From contig NZ_BJEQ01000019.1 of the NCBI RefSeq assembly GCF_005405585.1, positions 27,725-91,724 of the forward strand: a stretch of 64,000 nt of DNA, given 5' to 3'. This DNA is from Agarivorans sp. Toyoura001 (GTDB lineage Bacteria > Pseudomonadota > Gammaproteobacteria > Enterobacterales > Celerinatantimonadaceae). The position numbers and the translations under genes were made by a program. The notes beneath the pieces are model-generated. The model made no database searches, had not been told where the DNA came from, and saw only the letters and a list, made by a program, of their open reading frames with translations. The stretch's first letter is position 1. Every line of letters starts with the position of its first letter. Of this stretch, positions 56,537-64,000 are shown piece after piece.

Positions 56537-57418
56537 ATGAAGCAAGACATACTCAATCGTTACTTATTCGAAGATTACAATCTACGTGGCGAACTCGTGC
56601 AGTTGCAGCAAAGCTACCAAGAAATCGTCGAACAACAAAACTACCCAGCGCCAATCCAAAACCTATTAGGTGAATTACTCGCGGCAACTTGCTTACTGAC
56701 CGCCACACTTAAGTTTGAAGGCGACATTACCGTGCAACTGCAAGGCGATGGTCCGCTAAGTGTGCTTGCAGTCAGCGGCACCGACCAACAAGAGATGCGT
56801 GGCGTAGCGCGTTACAGCGATAACATCGACCCACAAATTAGCTTTACCGACTTAGTGGGCAATGGCCATATTGTCATTACGATTACCCCAGCTAAGGGCG
56901 AACGTTACCAAGGCATTGTAGAAATTGACCCACAAGGTGTTGCGGCCAGTATCGAAAGTTACTTTCAGCAATCAGAGCAGTTAAATACCCGCATTTGGTT
57001 ATTCACCGGCATGTTTGATGGCCGCCCACATGCCAGTGGCTTATTCCTGCAAGCGCTGCCAGCTAGCAAAGATGAAGACGCAGAACACTTTGAGTTAATT
57101 AAAACCCTCAGTGAAACCACTACAGCCCAAGAAAGTTTTGAATTAGACGCCGAGCAATTGCTGTATCGCCTCTACCACGAACATCAGGTACGTGTATATG
57201 AACCACAAGATGTGATATTTAAATGCAGCTGCTCAAAAGAGCGCTGTGAAACAGCATTAAGTAACATCGACCACAAAGAATTGCTCGAAATTTGCCATGA
57301 ACGCGGCCATATTTCGATGCATTGTGACTACTGTGGACATGACTATAAATTTAACGAAGCCGACGTTGAAAACATTTTCACGCGCAATATATCGACAAAC
57401 CCTGCCAAAATTCATTAA
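56537..57418 (+). CDS. hslO: Redox-regulated chaperone Hsp33
   Basis: 293 aa. N-terminal chaperone core (EGDITVQLQGDGPLSVLAVS) and a C-terminal zinc switch with four cysteines, C230/C232 (CSC) and C263/C266 (CDYC), that release zinc on oxidation and activate the holdase. It starts 12 nt after hslR, so one transcript is likely. Confidence 0.96.
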   Translation: MKQDILNRYLFEDYNLRGELVQLQQSYQEIVEQQNYPAPIQNLLGELLAATCLLTATLKFEGDITVQLQGDGPLSVLAVSGTDQQEMRGVARYSDNIDPQISFTDLVGNGHIVITITPAKGERYQGIVEIDPQGVAASIESYFQQSEQLNTRIWLFTGMFDGRPHASGLFLQALPASKDEDAEHFELIKTLSETTTAQESFELDAEQLLYRLYHEHQVRVYEPQDVIFKCSCSKERCETALSNIDHKELLEICHERGHISMHCDYCGHDYKFNEADVENIFTRNISTNPAKIH

Positions 57419-57597
57419 ACTGACCTCAGGAAATGCGGTGTCAATCGCATTTCCTAGATACAACTCTAATAACCATAAGAAAAGTGCTGGTAATTTGACG
57501 ACCCTCTCTTTTTGGTACCACTAAAGGGATAGAATCGAAGCCAACACCAATAAAAATATAAAATTAAATCTTACCTCTCTACCTACAGGAGACTGCT

Positions 57598-59223
57598 ATG
57601 CTTGACGTTGCAGAAAAAGATCAGGTTATCGACCTGGCTCAATACGGCATCAAAGACGTGTCGGACGTGGTGTACAACCCCTCATACCAACAACTCTTCA
57701 AGGAAGAAACTCGCCCTGAACTCACCGGCTACGAACGTGGAATTGTCACCGAATCAGGTGCCGTTGCCGTTGATACCGGGATTTTTACTGGGCGTTCCCC
57801 AAAAGATAAATACATTGTGCTTGATGATTCCACCCGCGACAGCATGTGGTGGACCTCTGAACAAGCCAAGAACGACAATAAACCCATTGATCCTTCGGTT
57901 TGGGCCGACCTTAAAAAAACCGTTACTGATCAACTCTCTGGCAAACGTTTATTTGTGGTAGACACCTTTTGTGGTGCTAACCCTGATACTCGCTTAAAAG
58001 TACGCTTTATTGTTGAAGTTGCTTGGCAAGCTCACTTTGTTACCAACATGTTCATTCGTCCTACTGCCGCAGAGTTAGAAGACTATGAGCCTGACTTTGT
58101 AGTAATGAACGGTTCTAAAACTACCAACAAGAAGTGGAAAGAACAGGGTCTGAATTCAGAAAACTTTACCGTTTTCAACATGACCGAAAAAATGCAAGTG
58201 ATTGGTGGTACCTGGTACGGCGGCGAAATGAAGAAAGGTATGTTCGCCATGATGAACTACTACCTTCCTTTAAATGGCATGGCGTCAATGCACTGTTCTG
58301 CCAACGTTGGCAAAGACGGTGACACCGCTATCTTCTTTGGTTTATCTGGTACTGGTAAAACAACCCTGTCTACCGATCCTAAGCGCGAGCTGATTGGTGA
58401 TGATGAGCACGGCTGGGATGACGAAGGCGTATTTAACTTTGAAGGGGGTTGTTACGCTAAAACCATTAAACTAAGCAAAGAAGCTGAGCCAGACATTTAC
58501 AATGCTATTAAACGTGATGCATTGTTAGAAAACGTCACTGTTCGCAATGATGGTAGTGTGAACTACGATGATGGGTCTAAAACCGAGAATACTCGGGTGT
58601 CTTACCCTATCAATCACATTGAGAACATTGTTAAGCCTGTTTCCAAAGCGGGTCATGCTAAAAAAGTGATCTTCTTAACTGCTGATGCCTTTGGCGTATT
58701 ACCGCCCGTTGCTAAGCTAACGCCTGAGCAAACTAAGTACCACTTCTTGTCTGGCTTTACCGCCAAACTTGCCGGTACTGAGCGTGGCATTACCGAGCCA
58801 ACACCTACTTTCTCAGCATGTTTTGGTGCGGCCTTCCTTACCTTGCACCCTACTAAGTATGCAGAAGTACTAGTAAAACGCATGGAAGCAGCCGGCGCAG
58901 AAGCTTACCTAGTGAATACGGGTTGGAACGGCACAGGCAAACGTATTTCCATTCAAGACACTCGCGCAATTATTGACGCCATTCTTGACGGCTCTATCGA
59001 GCAGCAAGAAACTAAACAATTGCCGGTATTTAATTTGGAAATCCCTACTAGCCTACCTGGCGCAGATACAGAGATTTTGGATCCTCGTGATACTTACCAA
59101 GATCCTCTGCAATGGCAAAGCAAAGCAGACGACCTAGCCCAACGCTTTATCAATAACTTCGATAAGTACACTGATAACGCCGAAGGTAAAGCACTAGTTG
59201 CTGCCGGCCCTCAGCTAGACTAA
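57598..59223 (+). CDS. pckA: Phosphoenolpyruvate carboxykinase (ATP)
   Basis: 541 aa (E. coli 540). P-loop [11 protein letters not shown] (248-258), kinase-2 region [21 protein letters not shown] and [12 protein letters not shown] near residue 64. It converts oxaloacetate and ATP to PEP and CO2 for gluconeogenesis. Strong AGGAG ribosome site 6 nt before ATG. It follows hslO as in E. coli and ends at a strong terminator. Confidence 0.97.
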   Translation: MLDVAEKDQVIDLAQYGIKDVSDVVYNPSYQQLFKEETRPELTGYERGIVTESGAVAVDTGIFTGRSPKDKYIVLDDSTRDSMWWTSEQAKNDNKPIDPSVWADLKKTVTDQLSGKRLFVVDTFCGANPDTRLKVRFIVEVAWQAHFVTNMFIRPTAAELEDYEPDFVVMNGSKTTNKKWKEQGLNSENFTVFNMTEKMQVIGGTWYGGEMKKGMFAMMNYYLPLNGMASMHCSANVGKDGDTAIFFGLSGTGKTTLSTDPKRELIGDDEHGWDDEGVFNFEGGCYAKTIKLSKEAEPDIYNAIKRDALLENVTVRNDGSVNYDDGSKTENTRVSYPINHIENIVKPVSKAGHAKKVIFLTADAFGVLPPVAKLTPEQTKYHFLSGFTAKLAGTERGITEPTPTFSACFGAAFLTLHPTKYAEVLVKRMEAAGAEAYLVNTGWNGTGKRISIQDTRAIIDAILDGSIEQQETKQLPVFNLEIPTSLPGADTEILDPRDTYQDPLQWQSKADDLAQRFINNFDKYTDNAEGKALVAAGPQLD

Positions 59224-59237
59224 GTACTTCCTGCAAT

Positions 59238-59267
59238 AAAAAAACCAGCCTAAGGGCTGGTTTTTTT
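59238..59267. terminator. Bidirectional terminator between pckA and potF
   Basis: A7CCAGCC pairs with GGCTGGT7, loop of 4; a symmetrical intrinsic terminator between convergent genes. Confidence 0.93.
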
Positions 59268-59288
59268 ATACTTACACATCACTAAAAC

Positions 59289-60386
59289 TTAACGGCCAGA
59301 TTTAAACTTGGTCCATAAACGCGTACGAGTACGCTCTACTTTTGGTGGCACAGCCACAAAACCATATAAATGCTCAGAGGCTTCTTCACTAGGGTAAATC
59401 CCTTGGTGAGCGGCAATCTCAGGGTCAATTAAGGCAGTAGCTTTAGTATTTGGGTTAGCGTACCAAACAAAGTCGGTCACCTTAGCAATCACTTCTGGGC
59501 GCAATACATAGTTAATGAAAGCGTGAGCGTTCTCTGGGTGTTTAGCATCTTTTGGAATGGCAAACATATCAAACCACACACCAGCACCTTCTTTAGGAAT
59601 AATGTACTCAAGCTCTACGCCGTTGTCGGCCTCAGCAGCGCGGTCACCGGCCATTAGCACATCACCAGACCAACCAATCGCCACACAAATGTCGCCGCTG
59701 GCTAAATCATTAATGTATTGCGAACTATGGAAGTAGCGAATGCTAGGGCGAAGTTGCTCCATCAGCGTTTCAATCTCGCCTTTGTAATCACTCTGCTTAG
59801 CACTGTTTGGATCTTTGTCCATGTAATTAAGCATCGCGGCCACAACTTCGCTAGGTGCATCCAAGAAAGCAATACCACACTGGCTAAGTTTAGCGGCGTT
59901 CTCTGGGTCAAAGACTAACGACCAAGAATTAAGGTCGGCATCTTCACCTAAAATCTCTTTTACTTTATTTACATTGTAACCAATACCCGTAGTCCCCCAC
60001 ATATAAGGAATACCGTATTGATTACCTGGGTCAAAACTTTCTAGTGTGGCCAGTAGTTTAGGATCTAAATTATCCCAGTTGCTTAACTTGCTGCGGTCTA
60101 GTTTTTGATAAACCCCCGCCGTAATTTGGCGACCGTAAAAGTCATGCGATGGTGAAACAATATCAAAACCGGTGCTGCCCGATAGCAACTTGGCTTCTAA
60201 TACTTCGTTGGAATCAAATACATCGTAAACCACCTTAATACCAGTTTCTTTTTCAAACTCGGCGATAGTGTCTTCAGCAATGTACTCAGTCCAATTGTAA
60301 ACATTTAGTACTTTCTCTTCTTGAGCTATTACTCCGCTGGTGGCCAAAGCTAATAAGCTAACTAGCAGCATGTTTATTCTATTCAC
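59289..60386 (-). CDS. potF: Putrescine-binding periplasmic protein PotF
   Basis: 365 aa. Signal peptide (about 1-21), then LNVYNWTEYIAEDTIAEFEKETGIKVVYDVFDSNEVLE, nearly the E. coli PotF sequence in this region (stated in part only), and YMWGTTGIGYNVNKV, RYFHSSQYINDLASGDICVAIGW and the C-terminal WTKFKSGR. It binds putrescine for an ABC importer. PotG/H/I are not adjacent in the window, so this is an orphan binding protein here. The start is GTG 60386 with GAGGA 8 nt upstream; ATG 60371 is an alternative. Confidence 0.9.
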   Translation of the reverse strand: MNRINMLLVSLLALATSGVIAQEEKVLNVYNWTEYIAEDTIAEFEKETGIKVVYDVFDSNEVLEAKLLSGSTGFDIVSPSHDFYGRQITAGVYQKLDRSKLSNWDNLDPKLLATLESFDPGNQYGIPYMWGTTGIGYNVNKVKEILGEDADLNSWSLVFDPENAAKLSQCGIAFLDAPSEVVAAMLNYMDKDPNSAKQSDYKGEIETLMEQLRPSIRYFHSSQYINDLASGDICVAIGWSGDVLMAGDRAAEADNGVELEYIIPKEGAGVWFDMFAIPKDAKHPENAHAFINYVLRPEVIAKVTDFVWYANPNTKATALIDPEIAAHQGIYPSEEASEHLYGFVAVPPKVERTRTRLWTKFKSGR

Positions 60387-60689
60387 TCATGCAATCCTCA
60401 TTATGGCGTGATACTTAAATCACTGTGGTTATCTATTTATTAGTTTAGTGCAGATGATGTTTTATCACTGACAAAACACTCGATTTTGCTCAGTAAAGAA
60501 ACTGAGCGCGATAGTAACGGGTAATTAATTGAAACCCAAGTGCTAGCTGGCTAACAATTATCCAAAAAAGCACTTTGAAAAGCCTTTACACCTCGGTAAA
60601 ATTGGCGATTAACTAATTTTTTGAGTTAATCACGTGGCAACAAGGTAAGGACCGCGTTTAACACAATAGGAAGGAAGACATTCAAAACA
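60387..60689. other. Intergenic region between potF and the DksA paralogue
   Basis: 303 nt holding divergent promoters. A perfect 7-bp dyad GCTCAGT (60488-60494)/ACTGAGC (60501-60507) with a 6-nt spacer lies about 105 nt upstream of potF; it has no T run, so an operator is more likely than a terminator. No other feature recognised. Confidence 0.45.
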
Positions 60690-61049
60690 ATGATTAGCGA
60701 TCAACAAATAGAGACCATTCGTCTGCAGCTCGTCGAGCAACTTAACGAAACTCAACAGCGCCTAGAGCAAGACAGTCAGCTATTTAAAGACAAAGAAGAT
60801 TCTGGCGACGATGTCGATCGTGCCAACCAAGAAGAGTCTCAGCAACTGCAGCTAAATCGTCGTCAGCACGACATCGCCCACGTTAAAAGCATTAAAGATG
60901 CGCTACGCCGTATCGAAGAAAAAGACTATGGCTTTTGTGAAGGTTGTGGTGAAGACATTAGCTCGGCTCGATTAAATGCACGACCAGAATCGCGTTACTG
61001 CATTGATTGCCAAGATTATCGCGAGCGTAAAAGCAGTCAATACGCCTAA
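60690..61049 (+). CDS. Short DksA/TraR-family zinc-finger protein
   Basis: 119 aa, against 151 for DksA. Coiled-coil hairpin (about 5-75) whose tip reads SGDDVDRANQEE: D40, D43 and A45 align with DksA D71, D74 and A76, the residues that act in the RNA polymerase secondary channel. The zinc finger is C83-x2-C86 and C104-x2-C107 (CEGC, CIDC). The N-terminal globular part of DksA is shortened. Likely an RNA polymerase-binding DksA paralogue; ppGpp dependence cannot be judged. Confidence 0.88.
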   Translation: MISDQQIETIRLQLVEQLNETQQRLEQDSQLFKDKEDSGDDVDRANQEESQQLQLNRRQHDIAHVKSIKDALRRIEEKDYGFCEGCGEDISSARLNARPESRYCIDCQDYRERKSSQYA

Positions 61050-61118
61050 TATGCGCGCTATTTGCAAATAATCTTAGTATTCCTTATTAAGATCATATTC
61101 ACTGGCTCTGCTCGCTGA

Positions 61119-61124
61119 TATAAT
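61119..61124 (+). promoter_or_regulatory. Candidate pyrB promoter -10
   Basis: TATAAT, 38 nt before the pyrB ATG, with a weak -35 around TATTCA. A small dyad CCGAT/ATCGG (61131-61145) lies just downstream. No leader peptide with a U-rich attenuator like that of E. coli pyrBI is visible. Confidence 0.4.
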
Positions 61125-61161
61125 TCCGTTCCGATTTCACATCGGATTAGGATCTGCGAGC

Positions 61162-62094
61162 ATGAACAACCCGCTTTATCAAAAGCACATTATCTCTATC
61201 CCTGATTTTTCCCGTCAGGAGCTTGAGTTAATCGTCGACACTGCCCAAAGCATTAAACAACAACCCCGTCCTGAGCTACTAAAAAACAAAGTGGTGGCTA
61301 GCTGTTTTTTTGAGGCTTCGACTCGTACACGTTTATCTTTTGAAACCGCAGTCCAACGTTTAGGCGGCAGCGTAATCGGCTTTGCCGATGGTGGAAATAC
61401 CTCGCTGGGTAAAAAAGGCGAAACCCTGGTTGATTCAGTAAAAGTAATTTCTTCTTATAGTGATGCTTTTTTCATGCGCCATCCCCAAGAAGGCGCAGCA
61501 CGCTTAGCCAGCGAATTCTCTAGTGTTCCGGTAATTAATGGCGGCGACGGTTCTAACCAGCACCCTACGCAAACCTTGCTCGATCTATTCACCATTTATG
61601 AAACCCAAGGGTCATTAGAAGGCTTAAAAGTCGCTTTTGTTGGCGATTTAAAATATGGCCGTACTGTGCACTCCCTCACTCAAGCTTTATCGCTGTTTGG
61701 CTGCGAGTTTTACTTTATTGCGCCCAAAGCGCTGGCGATGCCTGACTACATTATTGAAGAATTAAATGCCCGTGAAATCAAATACAACTTGCACGACAGC
61801 ATTGAAGAAGTGGTAGACGAACTCGATATTTTGTATATGACCCGAGTACAAAAAGAGCGCTTTGACGAAACCGAATACCAGCATATGAAATCAAGCTTCA
61901 TCTTGCGCGCAGACATGCTGAAACAAGTGAAAGAAAACTTAAAAATCTTGCATCCTTTGCCACGCGTGGATGAAATCACCACCGATGTAGACACCACTCC
62001 TTACGCTTACTACTTTGAACAAGCAGAAAACGGTGTTTATGCTCGACAAGCGCTGCTCGCCTTGGTGATGACTAACGAATTTGGAGCTCAATAA
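61162..62094 (+). CDS. pyrB: Aspartate carbamoyltransferase catalytic subunit
   Basis: 310 aa. Carbamoyl-phosphate site [10 protein letters not shown] (S53-T-R-T-R57), the KKGET loop, [12 protein letters not shown] and the aspartate-domain HPLPRVDEI. It catalyses the committed step of pyrimidine synthesis. AGGA lies 9 nt before ATG. The stop overlaps the pyrI ATG by one base. Confidence 0.97.
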   Translation: MNNPLYQKHIISIPDFSRQELELIVDTAQSIKQQPRPELLKNKVVASCFFEASTRTRLSFETAVQRLGGSVIGFADGGNTSLGKKGETLVDSVKVISSYSDAFFMRHPQEGAARLASEFSSVPVINGGDGSNQHPTQTLLDLFTIYETQGSLEGLKVAFVGDLKYGRTVHSLTQALSLFGCEFYFIAPKALAMPDYIIEELNAREIKYNLHDSIEEVVDELDILYMTRVQKERFDETEYQHMKSSFILRADMLKQVKENLKILHPLPRVDEITTDVDTTPYAYYFEQAENGVYARQALLALVMTNEFGAQ

Positions 62095-62552
62095 TGAAAA
62101 AGAAGTTGCAAGTAGAAGCCATTGCTCACGGCACCGTTATTGATCACGTACCAGCCGGGCAAGGCATCAAAATTCTTAAGTTTTTCCAACTATCGGCCGC
62201 TCAAGAACGAATTACCGTAGGGCTTAACCTGCCAAGCGGCGAGCAGCAGCAAAAAGACTTAATTAAGGTAGAGAACACCGTATTTGATGAGAACCAAGCG
62301 AATCAGCTAGCCTTGTTTGCGCCCAACGCGACCATTAACTTAATTGAAGATTTTGAAGTAGTACGTAAATTTCATGTTTCTACACCAGAGCAAGTGAAAG
62401 GTGTGTTTGCCTGTCCTAATAGCAATTGCATTAGCCATAACGAGCCTATCGACAGTAACTTTTATGTGCGCCATCAGCAGCAAGATATTAAGTTAAAATG
62501 CCATTACTGTGAAAAAACTTTCGACCGCGGCTTGTTTTCAGAACTCGACTAA
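62094..62552 (+). CDS. pyrI: Aspartate carbamoyltransferase regulatory subunit
   Basis: 152 aa. N-terminal nucleotide-binding domain ([22 protein letters not shown]) and zinc domain with C107, C112, C136 and C139 (CPNSNC, CHYC), each two positions before the E. coli residues. It confers CTP/ATP control on PyrB. Translationally coupled to pyrB by the one-base overlap. Confidence 0.97.
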   Translation: MKKKLQVEAIAHGTVIDHVPAGQGIKILKFFQLSAAQERITVGLNLPSGEQQQKDLIKVENTVFDENQANQLALFAPNATINLIEDFEVVRKFHVSTPEQVKGVFACPNSNCISHNEPIDSNFYVRHQQQDIKLKCHYCEKTFDRGLFSELD

Positions 62553-62574
62553 TCACTTCTAATTAGCCATAAAA

Positions 62575-62600
62575 AACAGAGCGCCAGCCGCTCTGTTTTT
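62575..62600 (+). terminator. Terminator of pyrBI
   Basis: AACAGAGCG pairs with CGCTCTGTT, 5-nt loop, followed by TTTG TTTG on the plus strand, 22 nt after the pyrI stop. Confidence 0.88.
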
Positions 62601-62830
62601 GTTTGTTACGCTTAGCGACTCCCCCCGTAATAAAAAAGCCAACGAGCCACGGCAGTTCATCTATATTTAAACCACTAATAACAAGCTCAACAAATATTGC
62701 TGTTACAAAGCTGTTAGCTTAAGTTATTGTAGAGTAACAAATTACTGATCTATTTAACGGTTTGACGCGTAGACAGAGTTAATCCACGTTGATGATTTAA
62801 CTTTAATGCCCCGATACAAGGATGTGACTA

Positions 62831-63832
62831 ATGGTTAAACGAGTAAGCTCGCTGCTCTGTTGTAGTATGTTGTTTAGTTTCACTGCCGATGCTCGCCCTT
62901 TAGCTGAAGAGCCAGGTTGGTCTGCCACCATTAACCTCAACGTGGGTTATGTTAGCGGTCAGAACCAATTCTCAACTGATGACGACAATCAAATAACCGA
63001 TGATTTAACGAACAATGGGAAGAGCTCAAGCTCGGCAATTGTTTATCCGCTATTACGAGTAGAATACACCACCGAAGATCTAAAGAACCAATTCTTCTTA
63101 GGTAACAGCCGCGAGAATTTAGGTCGAGCACAATTCCAATACGAATTAGGCTATACCCGCGCAATTAGCGACCGCAGCAAAATTACTGCCGCCTACTTCC
63201 CAGAACTACCTTTACTTAACGACACTTGGGCAGACCCTTATTTGGTTGGCGCAGCTCGCCAAAAAACCGATGAGAATTACCAAGGTGGTCGAGTTCGATA
63301 TGAATCCATAGCCGATGGCCCCTTAACGCTTGAATACGTGTACGCAAAACGTACTGTAGACAACGAGCAAAGTGGTGTTGATTTATTTGGAGCGGGTTCA
63401 GCAGAAGCAGAAGCCCTTAAACGAAACGCCAACCTGCACCGTATCATTGCCGAAACCTTTGTCCCGCTGTCTCGCAAGTGGTTTTTAGCACCCGCAGTGG
63501 CTTACACCACTGCTAAAGCCGACGGTAGCGCCAACGACTTCGACCAATATACTCTGCGTTTAACCAGTATTTACCGCTCTGGCCCTAATGTATTCACCTT
63601 AAATGCTGAATACGGGCAAACTAAATTTTCTGGCGCTAATCCTGTGTTTGATAATCAAACCCAAAAAGATGACAAAGTGTCCTTGTTTGGTATTTACGTT
63701 TACAACGAACCTTTTGGTTGGAAGAACACCATGTTCAACGTATTAGGTGGTTATAACAATACCGACTCAAACATCACCTTTTACGACAGTAAAGGTGGTA
63801 TTGCAGCCTTTGGTTTCGGTTATACTTTTTAA
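62831..63832 (+). CDS. DUF2860 outer-membrane beta-barrel protein
   Basis: 333 aa. Signal peptide (about 1-21, ending ADA), then many amphipathic strands with alternating hydrophobics and a terminal aromatic (FGFGYTF), the outer-membrane barrel C-terminal signal. GWSATINLNVGYVSGQNQFSTDD and the NDTWADPYLVGAARQKTDE stretch match DUF2860 proteins of Vibrio-like bacteria. Role unknown, possibly a porin. AAGGATG is 7-8 nt before ATG. An IS element starts about 8 nt after its stop, so its own terminator may be displaced. Confidence 0.85.
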   Translation: MVKRVSSLLCCSMLFSFTADARPLAEEPGWSATINLNVGYVSGQNQFSTDDDNQITDDLTNNGKSSSSAIVYPLLRVEYTTEDLKNQFFLGNSRENLGRAQFQYELGYTRAISDRSKITAAYFPELPLLNDTWADPYLVGAARQKTDENYQGGRVRYESIADGPLTLEYVYAKRTVDNEQSGVDLFGAGSAEAEALKRNANLHRIIAETFVPLSRKWFLAPAVAYTTAKADGSANDFDQYTLRLTSIYRSGPNVFTLNAEYGQTKFSGANPVFDNQTQKDDKVSLFGIYVYNEPFGWKNTMFNVLGGYNNTDSNITFYDSKGGIAAFGFGYTF

Positions 63833-63840
63833 GCAAACTA

Positions 63841-64000
63841 TGACCCGTCCTGATATGGGTTGACACTTGATTGACTAAAACGCTCGATGCACTTCATCGG
63901 GCGTTTTGTATTTTAGTGCCTCGTGAGGCCTATATTCATTGTAGAGCTTAACCGATTCATCGACCATTTTTCGTGCCTCATTTAAGTTTGTAGGTTTATT
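63841..64000 (-). mobile_element. IS3-family insertion sequence, one end (partial)
   Basis: The element appears to begin with TGACCCGTCCTGATATGGG at 63841 and continues past the right edge. The terminal TG fits IS3-family ends. It contains the transposase 3' end on the minus strand. Confidence 0.7.
63875..64000 (-). CDS. IS3-family transposase (OrfB C-terminus, partial)
   Basis: 41 codons and a TAG stop read from the right edge on the minus strand: ...EARKMVDESVKLYNEYRP and HEALKYKTPDEVHRAF, the conserved YNxxRPHxxLxxxTP tail of IS3-family DDE transposases (rve_3 region). The catalytic core and OrfA lie outside the window, so integrity cannot be judged. Confidence 0.88.
   Translation of the reverse strand, partial: NKPTNLNEARKMVDESVKLYNEYRPHEALKYKTPDEVHRAF

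Noticed and set aside
57297..57524. Plus-strand frame across the hslO 3' end
   Set aside because: Shadow of hslO in another frame with no start signal or family resemblance.
61050..61161. pyrBI-type attenuator with leader peptide
   Set aside because: The gap is only 112 nt; no leader ORF and no terminator hairpin with a T run before pyrB.

Overview
The window reads as ordinary chromosome from a marine gammaproteobacterium. Gene content and order suggest a Vibrio/Shewanella/Alteromonas relative; an Agarivorans-like genome is my best guess, an inference from protein resemblance and not a database result. Evidence: an E. coli-like fieF-cpxP-cpxR-cpxA block, a lexA/dinF-plsB-ubiA-ubiC neighbourhood, a nudE-yrfG/hslR-hslO-pckA block interrupted by a type II secretion operon, Na+/glutamate symporter GltS, a DUF2860 outer-membrane protein and PEP-CTERM proteins. 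No rRNA, tRNA or CRISPR array was seen.

Layout. 1-3.6 kb: envelope stress (fieF partial, cpxP divergent from cpxRA, with a perfect CpxR box between) and trmL. 3.6-13.6 kb, minus strand: lexA with two perfect SOS boxes, then a complete caa3/aa3-type cytochrome c oxidase operon (coxB with fused cytochrome c, coxA, ctaG, ctaE, SURF1, a Sco-like protein, ctaA, ctaB), then dinF. The oxidase genes thus lie exactly between lexA and dinF, which are adjacent in E. coli. 13.6-18 kb: a GNAT gene divergent from lexA, then two accessory secreted proteins (a 927-aa lipoprotein with calcium-type repeats and a beta-helix, and a PEP-CTERM metalloprotease). 18-23.8 kb: plsB, ubiA, ubiC, a FliL-like protein, glpG, glpE. 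23.9-28.8 kb: a complete branched-chain amino acid ABC importer livKHMGF with a hairpin between livK and livH. 29.3-37.5 kb: MscS-type channel, oligopeptidase A, orphan hybrid-free histidine kinase, glutathione reductase, gltS. 37.5-44.5 kb: PEP-CTERM protein, M14 cytosolic-type carboxypeptidase, an unknown membrane protein, YlqF-type GTPase, cytochrome c5, cysQ, nudE, yrfG. 44.5-55.9 kb: the full T2SS operon gspC-N on the minus strand. 56-64 kb: hslR-hslO, pckA, orphan potF, a short DksA paralogue, pyrBI, a DUF2860 porin-like protein and, at the right edge, the 3' end of an IS3-family transposase.

Most of the window is conserved core genome. The points most worth a second look are: the Sco-like CxxxC protein in the oxidase operon; DUF2909, encoded antisense inside that operon with its start overlapping the SURF1 start head to head; a 10-bp perfect dyad in the dinF leader, which lacks a Shine-Dalgarno; the accessory lipoprotein/metalloprotease pair; an orphan plus-strand terminator suggesting a small RNA at about 29.2 kb; and a dyad-rich patch at 38.47-38.55 kb. 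I did not find a convincing wholly new multi-gene system.
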